Part shown: one piece after another, positions 33,660-46,259 of the stretch
Layout of the letters: each line of letters starts with the position of its first letter
Position numbering within the stretch: position 1 is the first letter of the stretch
Source: Lycium barbarum
Taxonomy: Eukaryota > Streptophyta > Magnoliopsida > Solanales > Solanaceae
Assembly: GCF_019175385.1 (NCBI RefSeq)
Contig: NC_083344.1
Location: 5,928,965 to 5,992,964 of the forward strand
Direction of reading: 5' to 3'
Length of the DNA stretch: 64,000 nucleotides
Notes under the pieces: model-generated
What the model saw: the letters and a program-made list of their open reading frames with translations, nothing else
Told to the model about the DNA's origin: nothing
Databases searched by the model: none
Program-made: the position numbers and the translations under genes

Positions 33660-36600
33660 CAGTCATTCTACTCGGCAGCCCCGTCACCACATGGTGGGTA
33701 TGCGCCCATGGATATTGATCAGGCTATGCACACAATGTCTTTGAATCCGCCCGATGACAACAATTGGTACATGGACACCGGAGCCACATCTCACATGACC
33801 AACTCCCAAGGTACTCTCTCGTCTTACTATCAATTGAGCAAAAATAATGGCATTGTTGTTGGTAATGGTAACATGATTCCGATTCGTGGTTGTGGTCATA
33901 CATCCCTTCAAGTAAATCCCTCCTTAAACATGAAAAATGTTTTACATGCACCTAAACTCATCAAAAACCTTATTTCCGTTCGTAAATTTACTATCGATAA
34001 TATGGTTTCTATTGAATTTGATCCTTTTGGCTTTTCTGTGAAGGATTTCCGGACGGGGAGCAAACTCATGAGATGTGAGAGTTCTGGTGATCTTTATCCA
34101 TTCTTAAAAAATTATCGAGCCATCTCGCCTTCCGCACCATCTGCTTTTACCGTCATCTCTCCTCATATTTGGCACTCTCGTTTAGGTCATCCCGGGGATG
34201 TAATTCTTAGTTCTTTACGTAGTAGTAATTTGATTGAATGTAATAAGTCTCGAAACTATGTTTGTCATTCTTGCCCTTTAGGGAAATTAATTAAAATGCC
34301 TTTTTATGACTCTCTTTCAACTACTACTATGCCCTTTGACATTGTTCATAGTGATTTATGAACTTCACCTGTTCTTAGCTCTTCTGGTCACAGATATTAT
34401 GTTTTATTTCTTGACAATTATACTAATTTTCTTTGGACTTTTCCCATCAAAACAAAGTCCAAAGTTTATGATTGTTTCTTGTCTTTCCGGATTTTCATTC
34501 GCACTCAGTTTGAAAAAGAAATCAAAACCTTTCAATGTGACAAGGGGCATGAATTTGATAATGGTCCTTTTCATAAATTTTGTGAACAAAACGGGATGCT
34601 TTTCCGATTTTCTTGCCCGCACACCTCACCCCAAAATGGTAAGGCGGAACGAAAAATTAAATCCATAAATAATATTGTTCGTACACTCCTTGCCCATGCA
34701 TCTATGCCCCCCTCCTATTGGCATCACGCCTTGGCCATGGCAACGTACCTACACAATATTCTCCCTTCTAAAATCTTAGCATATAAGACACGCACTCAGA
34801 TTCTTTATCAAAAGAATCCATCCTACTCTCATCTCCGAGTTTTTGGTTGTCTATGCTTTCCTCTCTTTCCGTCCACACAAATTCATAAGCTACAATCTAG
34901 GTCCACTCCGTGTGTTTTCCTGGGGTATCCTTCTAATCATCGGGGGTACAAATGCTATGATTTATCGAGCCGAAAAATAATCATAGCTCGGCATGTGTGG
35001 TTTGATGAAAACTCCTTTCCATTTTCACAAATAAATAGTCCATCTTCTACCTCGTATGAGTTTTTGGATGATGATAATTCCTCTTTGAGAATACATTTGT
35101 TGCATGATCAGGCCGCTGCTCCGCCTCCTGCAACCCAACACTCGAGCTCACCCATCTCTTCTCCTCCCTCGTCGTCTGTCCAGCAAAACCCTCCCACCAA
35201 CCCAGCTGCCAGCCAGCTCCTTCCAAATCCTTCCGCGGTCCAACCGGCAGTCCCGCCACTGCCAGCCCCCCACTCGCTGCCTGCCCCCCACAACGGCAGC
35301 AGCCCCCTCCCTGCCAGCCCCCCACCTGTTCATCGCATGAATACACGTAGTCAACATGGGATATTTAAGCTGAACTTGAAATAACATAATCAAGCCTTAA
35401 GTGCCACCAAAAATTCCATCTCCCCTATTCCCCGGAATCCCGTCGGTGTACTTAATGACCCGAATTGGAAAAATGCTATGCAAGATGAATATAATGCTCT
35501 TATTGATAGTAAGACTTGGGAGTTGGTCCCTCGTCCTCCAAATGCTAATATTATTCGGTCTTTATGGATTTTTCGGCATAAAAAGAAATCTGATGGTTCT
35601 TTTGAGAGGCATAAAGCCCGTCTTGTAGGTGATGGCAGGTCTCAACGGGAAGGTGTTGATTGTGACGAGACTTTCAGTCCGGTGGTCAAGCCGGCAACTA
35701 TCAGTGTGGTTCTTACTATTGCTTTATCTCACTCTTGGCCCATTCACCAACTTGATGTAAAGAATGTTTTCTTACATGGAAATTTTAATGAGACCGTTTA
35801 TATGTATCAGCCTCTGGGATTCCGGGATCCGGCTCATCCTAATCATGTTTGTCTCTTGCATAAGTCTCTTTATGGCTTGAAACAGGCACCACGGGCATGG
35901 TATCAGTGTTTTGCTGAATATGTGGCAACCATTGGTTTCTCGCATAGTACATCTGACAACTCCCTCTTCACTTATTGTCGTGGAAAGGACGCTGCTTACA
36001 TTTTGTTATATGTGGATGATATTATTCTAACTGCATCTTCAGACTCTCTCAGACTAGGTATTATGTCCAAGTTAGCTACGGAATTTGCAATGAAAGACTT
36101 GGGTCCGTTGAGCTATTTTTTGGGGATTGTCGTCTCCCGGGACAAAAACAGCCTATTCATGTCTCAGAGTTCTTATGCAGAGGATATTCTTGACAGGGCA
36201 GGCATGTCACAATGTAAGCCTTGCCCACTACAGTTGATACAAAAGGCAAACTCAGCGCTACTTCGAGCGCCCCGTATGAAGATCCTACGAAGTATGGTCG
36301 TCTGGCAGGTGCTTTGCAATACTTGACATTTACTCGGCCAGACTTATCATACGCGGTCCAACAAGTTTGCTTGTTTATGCATGATCCCAAAGTCGAGCAT
36401 ATGGAAGCATTAAAACGCATTTTGCGTTACATTCGAGGTACGATTGACTTTGGTACACACTTATACAAAACCTCTCTACAGTCACTACTTTCATATACAG
36501 ATGCTGATTGGGGAGGATGTCCAGACACCCGACGCTCCACATCGGGTTATTGTGTATTTTTTGGGGATAACTTGATTTCTTGGTCTTCCAAGTGCCAACC

Positions 36601-36976
36601 TTCTCTATCTAAGTCTAGTGCTGAAGTTGAGTACAGAGGGGTTGCTAATGTTGGCTCTGAATCTTGTTGGATTCGTAATCTGTTGCTTGAACTCAATTGT
36701 CCTATTCGTAAAGTAACTTTGGTCTATTGTGACAATGTGAGTGCCATTTACTTGTCTGGAAATCCGGTACAACATCAACGTACCAAGCATATTGAAATGG
36801 GCATTCACTTTGTTCGTGAAAAGGTTAGACGTGGAGAGGTTCGTGTCCTACATGTTCCGTCCCGTTATCAGATTGCCGACATCTTCACCAAAGGTCTTCC
36901 GCGCGTACTATTTGATGATTTTCGGGACAGTCTAACCGTTCGTAAACCTCCCGCTTCGACTGCGGGGGTGCGTTAG
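33660..36976 (+). pseudogene. Copia pol polyprotein, two nonsense changes and one frameshift
   Basis: One frame covers 33708-36326 apart from stops at 34359-34361 (TGA after HSDL, where the family has Trp) and 35382-35384 (TAA); a frameshift near 36225-36235 moves the RNase H part to 36221-36976. Protease: NWYMDTGATSHMT (catalytic DTG intact). GAG pre-integrase: HSRLGHPG and CHSCPLGK. Integrase: Asp in HSDL, Asp in CDKGHEFDN, Glu in NGKAERKIK. A Pro/Ser/Ala-rich linker (35100-35340). RT: QLDVKNVFLHG, SLYGLKQAPRAWY and the active site YVDDIIL. RNase H: YTDADWGG, SSAEVEYRG and TKHIEMGIHF. It is thus a nearly intact pol, dead through three small lesions and through loss of its 5' end. Confidence 0.85.
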
Positions 36977-37147
36977 AATATGTAAATATTTAGTCAAATA
37001 TATTTTGTAATCTTCTATTTTAGGATAGCGTATGTTAGAATTAATTAGTCAAATTAGTTCCTAATTTGTAGCCTACAACTATGTTGTAAATGCTGTATAT
37101 TAACCTATTCAAGGAATGAGAATAATCACGGCAAATATTATCTTACA
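36969..37147 (+). repeat. 3' LTR of the copia element
   Basis: 179 bp starting TGCGTTAGAATATG after the polypurine tract CTGCGGGGG (36960-36968) and ending CTTACA. The first bases (TGCG) deviate from the more usual TGTTAGAATATG. Confidence 0.7.
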
Positions 37148-37874
37148 GACACAATATTTTTATGTGGAAACCACCCGCTCACAAGTGTGAAAAAAACACG
37201 ACCTACACCTCCGCATGATTTATCCCAAAAATCCAATACAAATGTGAGCCTTTGCAAATTTAGATTACAAATCTGCAACCTAGGAACTAACTGTGATTCC
37301 TATCTCAATAATCTCCCTAGCCTATTGAGCCTACTTCAAGTTTCCCTCAACTTGAAGCTAAATTTGACAAGTGTTTATACCTATAACAATTGCTTCTGGG
37401 AAAGCTGGAAAGGTACAACTCGATAAACAATCCTAATACAAGATTCTAGACTTGAAGACTGTAAAACATTACACAATGAAACGGGTTCTTCAATCTTGTT
37501 CTTTGTATCAGGTCGCACTTCAAGAATCAGAACTCACAAATATTGTTTTGACTGTATTCGCTTGAATTATGTTTTTCTCTCTATGTGAGTGCGTTAGCTT
37601 CTTCAAGAGAAACTGAAGTTCATCCCAAATAATTAAGGCAAGGACTCCTGTAAATTGTTCACCAAGTCCCTACCTCAGAATCTTTTAATTTAAGAATTCT
37701 ACTCGCAGCAGGACTCTGAGCTAGAACATGTTCATGGACCTGGTTCATTCACTTTGTCTCGCATCTGTTACTAAGATAGACCATGTCCATTGACCTGGTT
37801 CATTCACTTTGTCAAGCATCAAAACATACACGTGCCAGTGTCAACATATACAACTGATGAACAGGACCCTATCA
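37148..37874. other. Anonymous sequence after the copia element
   Basis: No gene. Two copies of about 40 bp, ending in GACCTGGTTCATTCACTTTG, lie at 37726-37764 and 37780-37818. Other parts resemble degraded LTR sequence but no boundaries can be set. Confidence 0.3.
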
Positions 37875-38238
37875 TGGAGTTTAGTATATATCTTAGCATT
37901 CAAACTTATAAAATTGAACTCAAACTCCATGAAAAATCCTTGGACTTTGAACTAATAAACATTGAAACTCTATAGATTGTCCTGGAGTTTGAACTGCTCC
38001 GGGATTTTTTCCAGGAATTTGAACCATATTAGTTCTAACTATAGGAACATTTCCTTGAGTTTAGTATATATCTTAAAGTTCGAACTTATAAAAGTGAACT
38101 CACACTCCATGAAAAATTCTTAGAGTTTGAACTGATAAAAACTCTATAGATTATTCTGGAGTTTGAACTGCATATTTCAAACTCCGGGATTTTTTCAGGA
38201 GTTTGAACTGTATCAGTTCAAACTATAGAAACATTTCT
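37875..38238. repeat. Two tandem copies of a 180-bp unit
   Basis: Copy 1 at 37875-38054 and copy 2 at 38055-38238, both starting GAGTTTAGTATATATCTTA and ending GAACATTTC(C)TT-like. Each unit also holds internal copies of the word GAGTTTGAACTG. Divergence is moderate. No coding potential. Confidence 0.75.
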
Positions 38239-40115
38239 TCGATCCCTTATATTTCAAGTTGTGTAGGGCATATCCGAAGTTATAAGGTTTTCGTGTTTTA
38301 GTCTAAGGATATAATCGTCCAGATAATATTCATATTAAAAAGTGGTTAAAATTCAATTAGTTTAAAACAGTATCAAAAGCTTGATTAGAAGTAAAAAAAA
38401 AGTGGCTATTTACCCGTTTCTCCAACATTTGAAGACGGAAGTAAATGGTTCTGTCGCATTTTCTAGAATTAATAGTAGTAGTTACTTTTCTATCAGATTT
38501 ATAAATTTCTTTTCGGTACATAATTGGAGTTTGACTAAATAATTTTTTAATATCTTTCATAGGTTGCATGTTTCAAATATGTAAGGAAAAGAAATTACTT
38601 CCTTAGCAAATTAAATGTCCTTCGTTTTTGTGATCTTCATTTGAAAAAAAAAAAAAAATGCATATTGGTCGGCCTCTCTCCAAATATGTTTAACAGTAAC
38701 ATTTTTGAGTTTCCAATAAATGTTTGCAATCTTCAGTTGACATTATATGTCCTCCTCTTTAAGAAGTTTGACAGCAATTCGGTAATTTTTTTCACTTATC
38801 CCATTTCTTTTTCTAATTTTAGTCATTGGTTTGATGCTTCACAGTTCTCTTGTAAGGCTTGAGGTAGGCTTATGACCATTGATTTGTTGATTATAAGTTC
38901 TAATCGGATTACTTTTAGTTTGAAGTAAGTCTTTTTTTTTTCTTTTTAGTTTGACCATCTAGTGTTGAAGCCCACTTACTCGACCAATCTAGATTTGCGT
39001 CGAGTAGAACCATTAAGGAGGTAAAACATTTTTTACCAAGAAGTTCTCTACTTCCAGAGTTTAAATTCAAAACATCTAGTTAAATGTGGAAGGATCCTAA
39101 TAATCTCACCACACTCCTGATGGTAATTCGAAATACGTCAAGGCTCCTTAATGCCATAAGGAAAAAAAAGTCTTATGGCATTAAGGTTGATTTTTTTTCC
39201 AGTTAAATGAGAAATTCCATATGGAAGTAAATTTGTAAAGAAATAGATCTTGGGCTTAACTCAACCCAAAGCTAGTTCAAGAAGGGAAGAATTGTCTAAG
39301 ATCATATAATAAGGAGATCATTCATCCCTTTTTCATTCAACGTGGGACTCTTCAACACCCCACCCCACGCCAAACATCGGGAAACAAAAATTGGGATAAG
39401 TCTTGTTGTGATAAAAGATGAATCTTGGGTCTAAATCAACCAAAAGCTATTCAAGAGGGGAGGATTACCCAAAATCATATAGGGAGATGACCACCCATTC
39501 ATTTTATATATGATGCGGGACTCTTCAACAAAATTTGACTCTTAGCCTTGGATAAAAGCTACTAGCTAACTAGTCTAAGAATGAAACCAAAATATTGGGT
39601 TATTTAACCATGCATAAATGGTACCCAACCAAATTATGTGATATGAAATAACCAAATTAGATGATATGAAATAAAACAAAGTACTATTCATCAACAACAA
39701 AAGCTTTCTTTTACCGTCGAAGCAAACAAAATTATGCTAGTCATATCCCACTCAAAGGTTTGATCACAAGTTCCCTCAAACCGTTTTTCTTAATGACCCA
39801 ATTAAAGTACAGAGGTGACAACACCAAATTTTGATAAGTTTTAAATAGCTCATGATGAAGCAATTTTGACTCGTAGCTTGGATCAGAGCTACGTGTCTAA
39901 GGATGAAAACAAAAAATTGGACTATTTATTAGTCATTCTGTAAATTAAAAAGAGACTAGGAGATGAGTATAAATTTTATTGTTCAACTCCACAAATAGTT
40001 CAATAAATATTAGATATGAGCTTATAATTTTAAAATTATTATAGAATTAACTAAAAATCTTATAAGTCGAACTCATCAATTTAAAATTGTGAATCAAGCT
40101 CCATATAAATATATA
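38239..40115. other. Intergenic region with hairpin and paired repeats
   Basis: No gene. Contains the perfect hairpin at 39146-39186 and two related segments (39245-39360 and 39417-39535), each with GATCTTGGG/GAATCTTGGG, AGCTATTCAAGA(A/G)GGGA and GGGACTCTTCAACA, which look like paired fragments of a small LTR element or of an old duplication. The rest is AT-rich. Confidence 0.4.
39146..39186. repeat. Perfect 15-bp inverted repeat (hairpin)
   Basis: Arms CCTTAATGCCATAAG (39146-39160) and CTTATGGCATTAAGG (39172-39186) are exact reverse complements around an 11-base A-rich loop. Could form a stem in RNA or cruciform in DNA; no surrounding gene gives it a role. Confidence 0.85.
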
Positions 40116-40357
40116 CTTCCTTCATCCTAATTTTTGTGACACTCTTTTGTTACTAGCCAGTTTCAAATAGAATGTTAATTTTATATATTTGGTAACAATG
40201 TAACTTTAAATTGCTTATTTACCCTTGATGAGATGACTTATAGTCATACAACTATTTATAACTAATTATTTTAGACCACAATAGTTCCAAACGTATTTCT
40301 TTATTTCTTAAATTCTGTACCAATAAAACGTCATTATATAAATTGGGACAGAGAAAG
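40116..40357. mobile_element. Stowaway-like MITE
   Basis: 242 bp, begins CTTCCTTCATCCTAATTTTTGTGAC and ends ATAAATTGGGACAGAGAAAG, an imperfect inverse, bounded by TA at 40114-40115 and 40358-40359. The CTCCCTCCGTCCCAATTT type of terminus defines this group. Confidence 0.75.
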
Positions 40358-42010
40358 TACTAAGTAAGCTTGAGTTTCCGGCGAATGTTCCCATTGAAAC
40401 ACCGTCAGAAATATGAGATTTTCGACAAAAGTCCCGTTTGAAACATTTCCGACAAGCGAATTTCCGACGGATTTGCAGTAAAAAAAAAAGACGAGGGAAC
40501 TGGGACCAAAAACACATAATGAGGACAGGGGGCAGACATGAGTCTTGATCAACCTGAATCTATGATGGGGACCGATCACCAAAACCCTAGCCATCCAGCA
40601 CTATCCCATCAAGGCATAGAGACATGCTCAGAAGACTAGTCTGTACGACATGGCCAAGACAATCATGCATTTTTTCCTATTTGTGTAACACCTCCATGTG
40701 CTTTGCTCCTCCCTATCTCACACTCTAATACATAACTATTGTACGTACTATCTATATTCTCATTTTAACCCTTAGTCGTCTGAAGTTACTCACACGGTTA
40801 ATTTGAATTTGCGCCGGACAAAGCAAGGATATTGATATATTCATCAAGAGAGAAGAGACAAGACGGGTAAAAAACTCGACCATAGGGTTTTTAGTGGAGG
40901 GGGGGGGGGGGGGGGTGCGGTCGAACGAAAGAACTCAGCTTTTTGGCTAGGTATGAGTTTCGGCCGAACCTAGTAATTTTGGTCAAAATACTGCATTTGT
41001 ATTAATAAATCGACAAAATATGTGCTACACTTAAATTCAGACCCATTTTCAACGCTTGATATCGTTATTCTAGAGTTTAGAATCCATAAAGGTTAAATCC
41101 TGACCCCGACACTTTACTTCGGTGCTCCCCCCACGCTCCTTATCTTTATTAATAAAAAAGGTCCACGGAAAGCGTGAAGAACTAAGCCACTAATATCGTG
41201 GCATAGGTTATTAAATTTTCTAAGGGAGATTAAAGAAAAATTAGCAAAAGACTCTTTATTTGATCCTAAGGGCGCTCAAACATGAAAATTCTAGCTAAAG
41301 AATGTGGAAGATCTCAAATGTCCACCACACCTGTTGGTGGTACTTGTATTAGTATTGTTTTGTAACAAACTGATCTGGTTTGCGTCGAATAAGTCTATTA
41401 AGGGGATAAAAGCATTTTCTTTACCAAAACTCTGAATAAAAAAGGAAGGATGGCAACCATTTATGCTACAGTCTTTTGGTGTTTATTGTAATTATTACTA
41501 TTAATTCTTTGTGTAGTGGCGAAGCCACCTCCTCCTCCTTTGCTAGTTTTCATGACAATGAGCGTGGAATTAATATGCATATATAAAATATTGCGACTAT
41601 ACATGTGTAAACTGAATTAAGTTAAAAGCAATGACTACATCGATAATCCCTTAAATTTGTCAGTAAAATCTATTTAGATACTCAAATCATATCATGTTTA
41701 GTTGAGCCCCTGAACACATGATCAATTGTTTTATTAAACACTTATATATGACTCATATTTTGAAACAGTTTAAGTGCGTGTTTTCACAAATGTATGTTAT
41801 GTAGATAAGTTAATCACAACACATAAGCCTCCTCCTTTAATTATACACTTTAATTTAACATCAATTCGAACATGCATGGTGTTTTACAGATTGAGGTTAA
41901 TGCGTATAATTTAAGGAGGTAACATATTTTGAGTGGTTAATTTATCTATGTAGTGGACATTTAAGAGCACGCAAATAAGACTTTTTCAAAATTTTGAGTC
42001 AGAAGTGTTT
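40358..42010. other. Intergenic AT-rich DNA
   Basis: No gene supported. A G homopolymer (40900-40915) and scattered repeat words only. Confidence 0.35.
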
Positions 42011-42139
42011 AATTAGAAACATTTTATCACATATTCAGATGTTCAATTATAACACACCGTAGTTTAAGTATCTAAAAGAAATTTACTGACAAGTTTAAAG
42101 GGTTTATCCGTGTATTTTACCTAACAGTAATAGATATAT

Positions 42140-42652
42140 GGCTTAATACATATGCAGCCCCTTGAACTTGCCCCTTTTTTCCATTTTGGCACTTCAACTA
42201 AGTGTTGTTCCTATTGAACCCCTGAACTCGTCCTCAAGTGTGTCTATCAAACACAATCTGACTTACATAGTATTATATCTTCAATGTAGCAACATGCTAA
42301 TATATATATATATATATATATATATTCTAATTTAATTATGCCATTTTTTAGCTAAGATTAGCAGCAATTGAGAGGGGAAAAAAAAGTAAGCTCTTATTTA
42401 AGCTGGCAGTGAAAGAGCAGAACCAGCAGAAACCGATACATCCATGACCTAAAGAATAGCTTACCACACGTCTAAAATATTACTTTACCTTCATTACCAC
42501 AATTTATTTTTTGCTTCTAATAAAAATCATATTTAGAGGGTTTGATATACACACTTGAGGACGAGTTCAGGAGTTCAATAGGAACAACACTTAGTTGAAG
42601 TGTTAAAATGAAAAAAAGGGACAAATTCAGGGGGCTGTATATGCATTAAGCC
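42140..42652. mobile_element. MULE MITE family A, copy 1
   Basis: 513 bp with terminal inverted repeats starting GGCTTAATACATATGCAGCC, extending through a block containing CTTGAGGACGAGTTCAG. The flanks TAGATATAT (42131-42139 and 42653-42661) are a perfect 9-bp target duplication. Interior is non-coding with a short AT run. Confidence 0.82.
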
Positions 42653-42873
42653 TAGATATATCTACATTCACTGTCCATTAATTTGTTACATGCATCTGGC
42701 ATGTGACCATTCCCCATTTGGATCTACCACACCAATCTATATCTACATTCTGCTTCTACTGCTTTTGCCTTTCAACATTTACTATTGCTAGTAAACTACT
42801 TTGGTCAAGCTTTTCCCCTCGATCAAGTATCAGATTGGTGTAATTGTTTAGATTTTGATCAAAATATTTTAAA

Positions 42874-43959
42874 GAGAAAAGACATGTTTTAACTCCTGAA
42901 CTTGGCACGAAAATTCACTTTAGCAACTAAACTTAACTTCTATTTATTTACCCCCCTTAACAACTTACGTTTCAATTATTTTTCACCCTAAAAAAATAAT
43001 ATCACTCTCACAATGGGAGGTGTATTACACTCGCGCCACGTCATTGCCACATCATTGTCACGTCGTTGCCACATCATTGTCATGTCAAAATTACCAACAC
43101 ATCATTTTTTGTTTTTCTTTTATTATTTTTTTTCTTTCTCTTTCTTCTTCTTTCTCCTCATCCTCACCCTACTTTTATCAACTACCATGTCGCCGCCTCC
43201 GCCGCAAAAAATTGAACGAACTGCCCTTAAAAAAAAATCATCACCATCATCTTTAACCCACACCCACCACCACCACCATCATCTCCCCACCAAATTTCAT
43301 CAAATTCCTTAAAAGAAAAAAAATCACCACCACCATCTTTAACCCACATTCACAACCACCACCATTTCTAGCAAACTCATTTCTTCCATAACTTTATTTT
43401 TGAAAGAAAATCAAAATACCAACATCCACAACCACCACCATTTCTAGCAAACCCATTTCTTCCACCACCATTATTAGCAAACCTATTTCTTCCATAACCT
43501 TATTTTTGAAAGAAAATCAAAATCAAAATCAAGAAACCAAAAAATGGTGAAAATGAAAAGAAGAAGCAGCTGAGGGGGGGGGGGGGGGGGGGGCTGTGGA
43601 GTGGGAAGAAGATGGTGGGTGGGGTTGTGGAGTGGGAGGGGGATTGTGAAGAAGATGGTGATGGTTTTTATTTTTATTTTATTTTTTAATTGTATAATGT
43701 TTATTTTATTTTTTAATTGTATAACCTTTATTTTATTTTTTAATTTATAATAATATATATATATGAGCGGATCCATTTTTTTTGTTTTTCACTCTTTTAA
43801 TTATTATGCTTTTTTTTTTTTTTTTTTTGCCACGTCAGCATTTGGGGTGGAAAACAATTGAAACGTAAGTTGTTAAGGGGGGTAAATAAATAGAAGTTAA
43901 GTTTAGTTGCTAAAGTGAGTTTTCGTGCCAAGTTCAGGGGTTAAAACATGTCTTTTCTC
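42874..43959. mobile_element. MULE MITE family B, copy 1
   Basis: 1086 bp. Terminal inverted repeats of about 115 bp, nearly perfect, start GAGAAAAGACATGTTTTAAC. Target duplication TATTTTAAA at 42865-42873 and 43960-43968. The interior has a T/C-rich left part, CCACCACCA-rich units, a G-run and GCCACGTCAG next to the right repeat. No transposase. Confidence 0.85.
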
Positions 43960-44241
43960 TATTTTAAATAATGGTTAGTATTTGGACATTAATTTCAGTT
44001 TCTTAAAAAAAAAAAAAGGATTTGAAAGTCATTTTTTGTTTGACTATTTGCTTATATTGAATTACTTTTTTTATGGCCAAACGGTTCATTTGTAGCTTAC
44101 TGATTCCTATAAAATTAGAAACATTTTATCACATATTCAGATGTTCAATTAGAACACACCGTAGTTTAAGTATCTAAAAGAAATTTACTGACAAGTTTAA
44201 AGGGTTTATCTGTGTATTTTACCTAACAGTAATAGATATAT

Positions 44242-44752
44242 GGCTTAATGCATATGCAGCCCCTTGAACTTGCCCTTTTTTTCCATTTTGACACCTCAAC
44301 TAAGTGATGTTCCTATTGAACCCCTGAACTCGTCCTCAAGTGTGTCTATCAAACACAATCTGACTTACATAGTATTATATCTTCAATGTAGCAACATGCT
44401 AATATATATATATATATATATATATTCTAATTTAATTATGTCATTCTTTAGCTAAGATTAGCAGCAATTGAGAGGGAAAAAAAAAGTAAGCTCTTAATTA
44501 AGCTGGCAGTGAAAGAGCAGAACCAGCAGAAACCGATACATCCATGACCTAAAGAATAGCTTACCACACGTCTAAAATATTACTTTACCTTCATTACCAC
44601 AATTTATTTTTTGCTTCTAATAAAAATCATATTTAGAGGGTTTGATATACACACTTGAGGACGAGTTCAGGAGTTCAATAGGAACAACACTTAGTTGAAG
44701 TGTCAAAATGAAAAAAAGAGACAAGTTCATGGGGCTGCATATGCATTAAGCC
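44242..44752. mobile_element. MULE MITE family A, copy 2
   Basis: 511 bp, same terminal repeats and the same 9-bp duplication TAGATATAT (44233-44241, 44753-44761) as copy 1; copied by the segmental duplication rather than inserted anew. Confidence 0.82.
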
Positions 44753-44973
44753 TAGATATATCTACATTCACTGTCCATTAATTTGTTACATGCATCTGAC
44801 ATGTGACCATTCCCCATTTGGATCTACCACACCAATCTATATCTACATTCTGCTTCTACTGCTTTTGCCTTTCAACATTTACTATTGCTAGTAAACTACT
44901 TTGGTCAAGCTTTTCCCCTCGATCAAGTATCAGATTGGTGTAATTGTTTAGATTTTGATCAAAATATTTTAAA

Positions 44974-46015
44974 GAGAAAAGACGTGTTTTAACTCCTGAA
45001 CTTGGCACGAAAACTCACTTTAGCAACTAAATTTAACTTCTATTTATTTACCCCCCTTAACAACTTACGTTTCAATTATTTTTCACCCTAAAAAAATAAT
45101 ATTACTCTCACAATGAGAGGTGTATTACACTCGCGCCACGTCATTGCCACATCATTGTCACGTCGTTGCCACATCATTGTCATGTCAAAATTACCAACAC
45201 ATCATTTTTTGTTTTTCTTTTATTATTTTTTTTCTTTCCCTTTCTTCTTCTTTCTCCTCATCCGCACCCTACTTTTATCAACCACCATGCCGCCGCCTCC
45301 GCAAAAAATTGGACGAACTGCCCTTAAAAAACAAATCATCACCATCATCTTTAACCCACACCCACCACCACCATCATCTCCCCACCAAATTTCATCAAAT
45401 TCCTTAAAAGAAAAAAAATCACCACCACCATCTTTAACCCACATCCACAACCACCACCATTTCTAGCAAACCCATTTCTTCCACCACCATTATTAGCAAA
45501 CTCATTTCTTCCATAACTTTATTTTTGAAAGAAAATCAAAATACCCACATCCACAACCACCACCATTTCTAGCAAATTCATTTCTTCCACCACCATTATA
45601 GCAAACCCATTTCTTCCATAACTTTATTTTTTAAAGAAAATCAAAATACCAACATCCACAACCACCACCATTTCTAGCAAACTCATTTCTTCCATCACCA
45701 TTATTAGCAAACCCATTTCTTCCATAACTTTATTTTTGAAAGAAAATCAAAATCAAAATCAAGAAACCAAAAAATGGTGAAAATGAAAAGAAGAAGCAGC
45801 TGAGGGGGGGGGGGGGGTGTGGCGGGGGCGGGGGGCGCGCGGGGGGGGGGGGGGGGGGGCGGGGCGGTGGATTGGGAAGAAGATGGTGGGTGGGGTTGTG
45901 GAGTGGGAGGGGGATTGTGAAGAAGATGGTGATGGTTTTTATTTTTATTTTATTTTTTAATTGTATAATGTTTATTTTATTTTTTAATTGTATAACTTTT
46001 ATTTTATTTTTTAAT

Positions 46016-46071
<56 letters not shown>

Positions 46072-46259
46072 CGGGTCAATTTTTTTTGTTTTTCACTCTC
46101 TTAATTTTTTTTTTTTTTTTTTTTTTTTGCCACGTCAGCATTTGGGGTGGAAAACAATTGAAACGTAAGTTGTTAAGGGGGGTAAATAAATAGAAATTAA
46201 GTTTAGTTGCTAAAGTGAGTTTTCGTGCCAAGTTCAGGGGTTAAAACATGTCTTTTCTC
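44974..46259. mobile_element. MULE MITE family B, copy 2
   Basis: 1286 bp, same target duplication TATTTTAAA (44965-44973, 46260-46268). About 200 bp longer than copy 1 through extra copies of a unit containing CCACCACCATT and TAGCAAA(C/T)(C/T)CATTTCTTCC (45440-45770), a G/C-rich run at 45804-45865 and a longer AT microsatellite. Confidence 0.85.

Larger units (their letters stand above)
33631..37147 (+). mobile_element. 5'-truncated Ty1/copia retrotransposon with 3' LTR (Ale-like)
   Basis: Starts abruptly in the C-terminal gag region, runs through protease, integrase, RT and RNase H in the copia order, and ends in an LTR. There is no 5' LTR, PBS or N-terminal gag upstream, where the sequence is AT-rich. 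The lineage call is tentative and rests on overall protein look. Confidence 0.82.
42011..44112. repeat. Tandem segmental duplication, copy 1
   Basis: 2102 bp that recurs immediately downstream as copy 2. It carries a 513-bp MULE and a 1086-bp MULE with their target duplications plus unique sequence between and after them (GGCCAAACGGTTCATTTGTAG near the end). The word AATTA is found at the start of copy 1, at the junction (44113) and at the end of copy 2 (46411). Confidence 0.92.

Noticed and set aside
35047..35346. Gly/Ala/Trp-rich minus-strand frames
   Set aside because: Antisense of the Pro/Ser-rich linker between copia integrase and RT.
43013..43312. Plus-strand frames within the family-B MULEs (also 45113-45466)
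   Set aside because: Low-complexity Ser/Phe and Pro/His-rich products of T/C and CCACC repeats inside a MITE.
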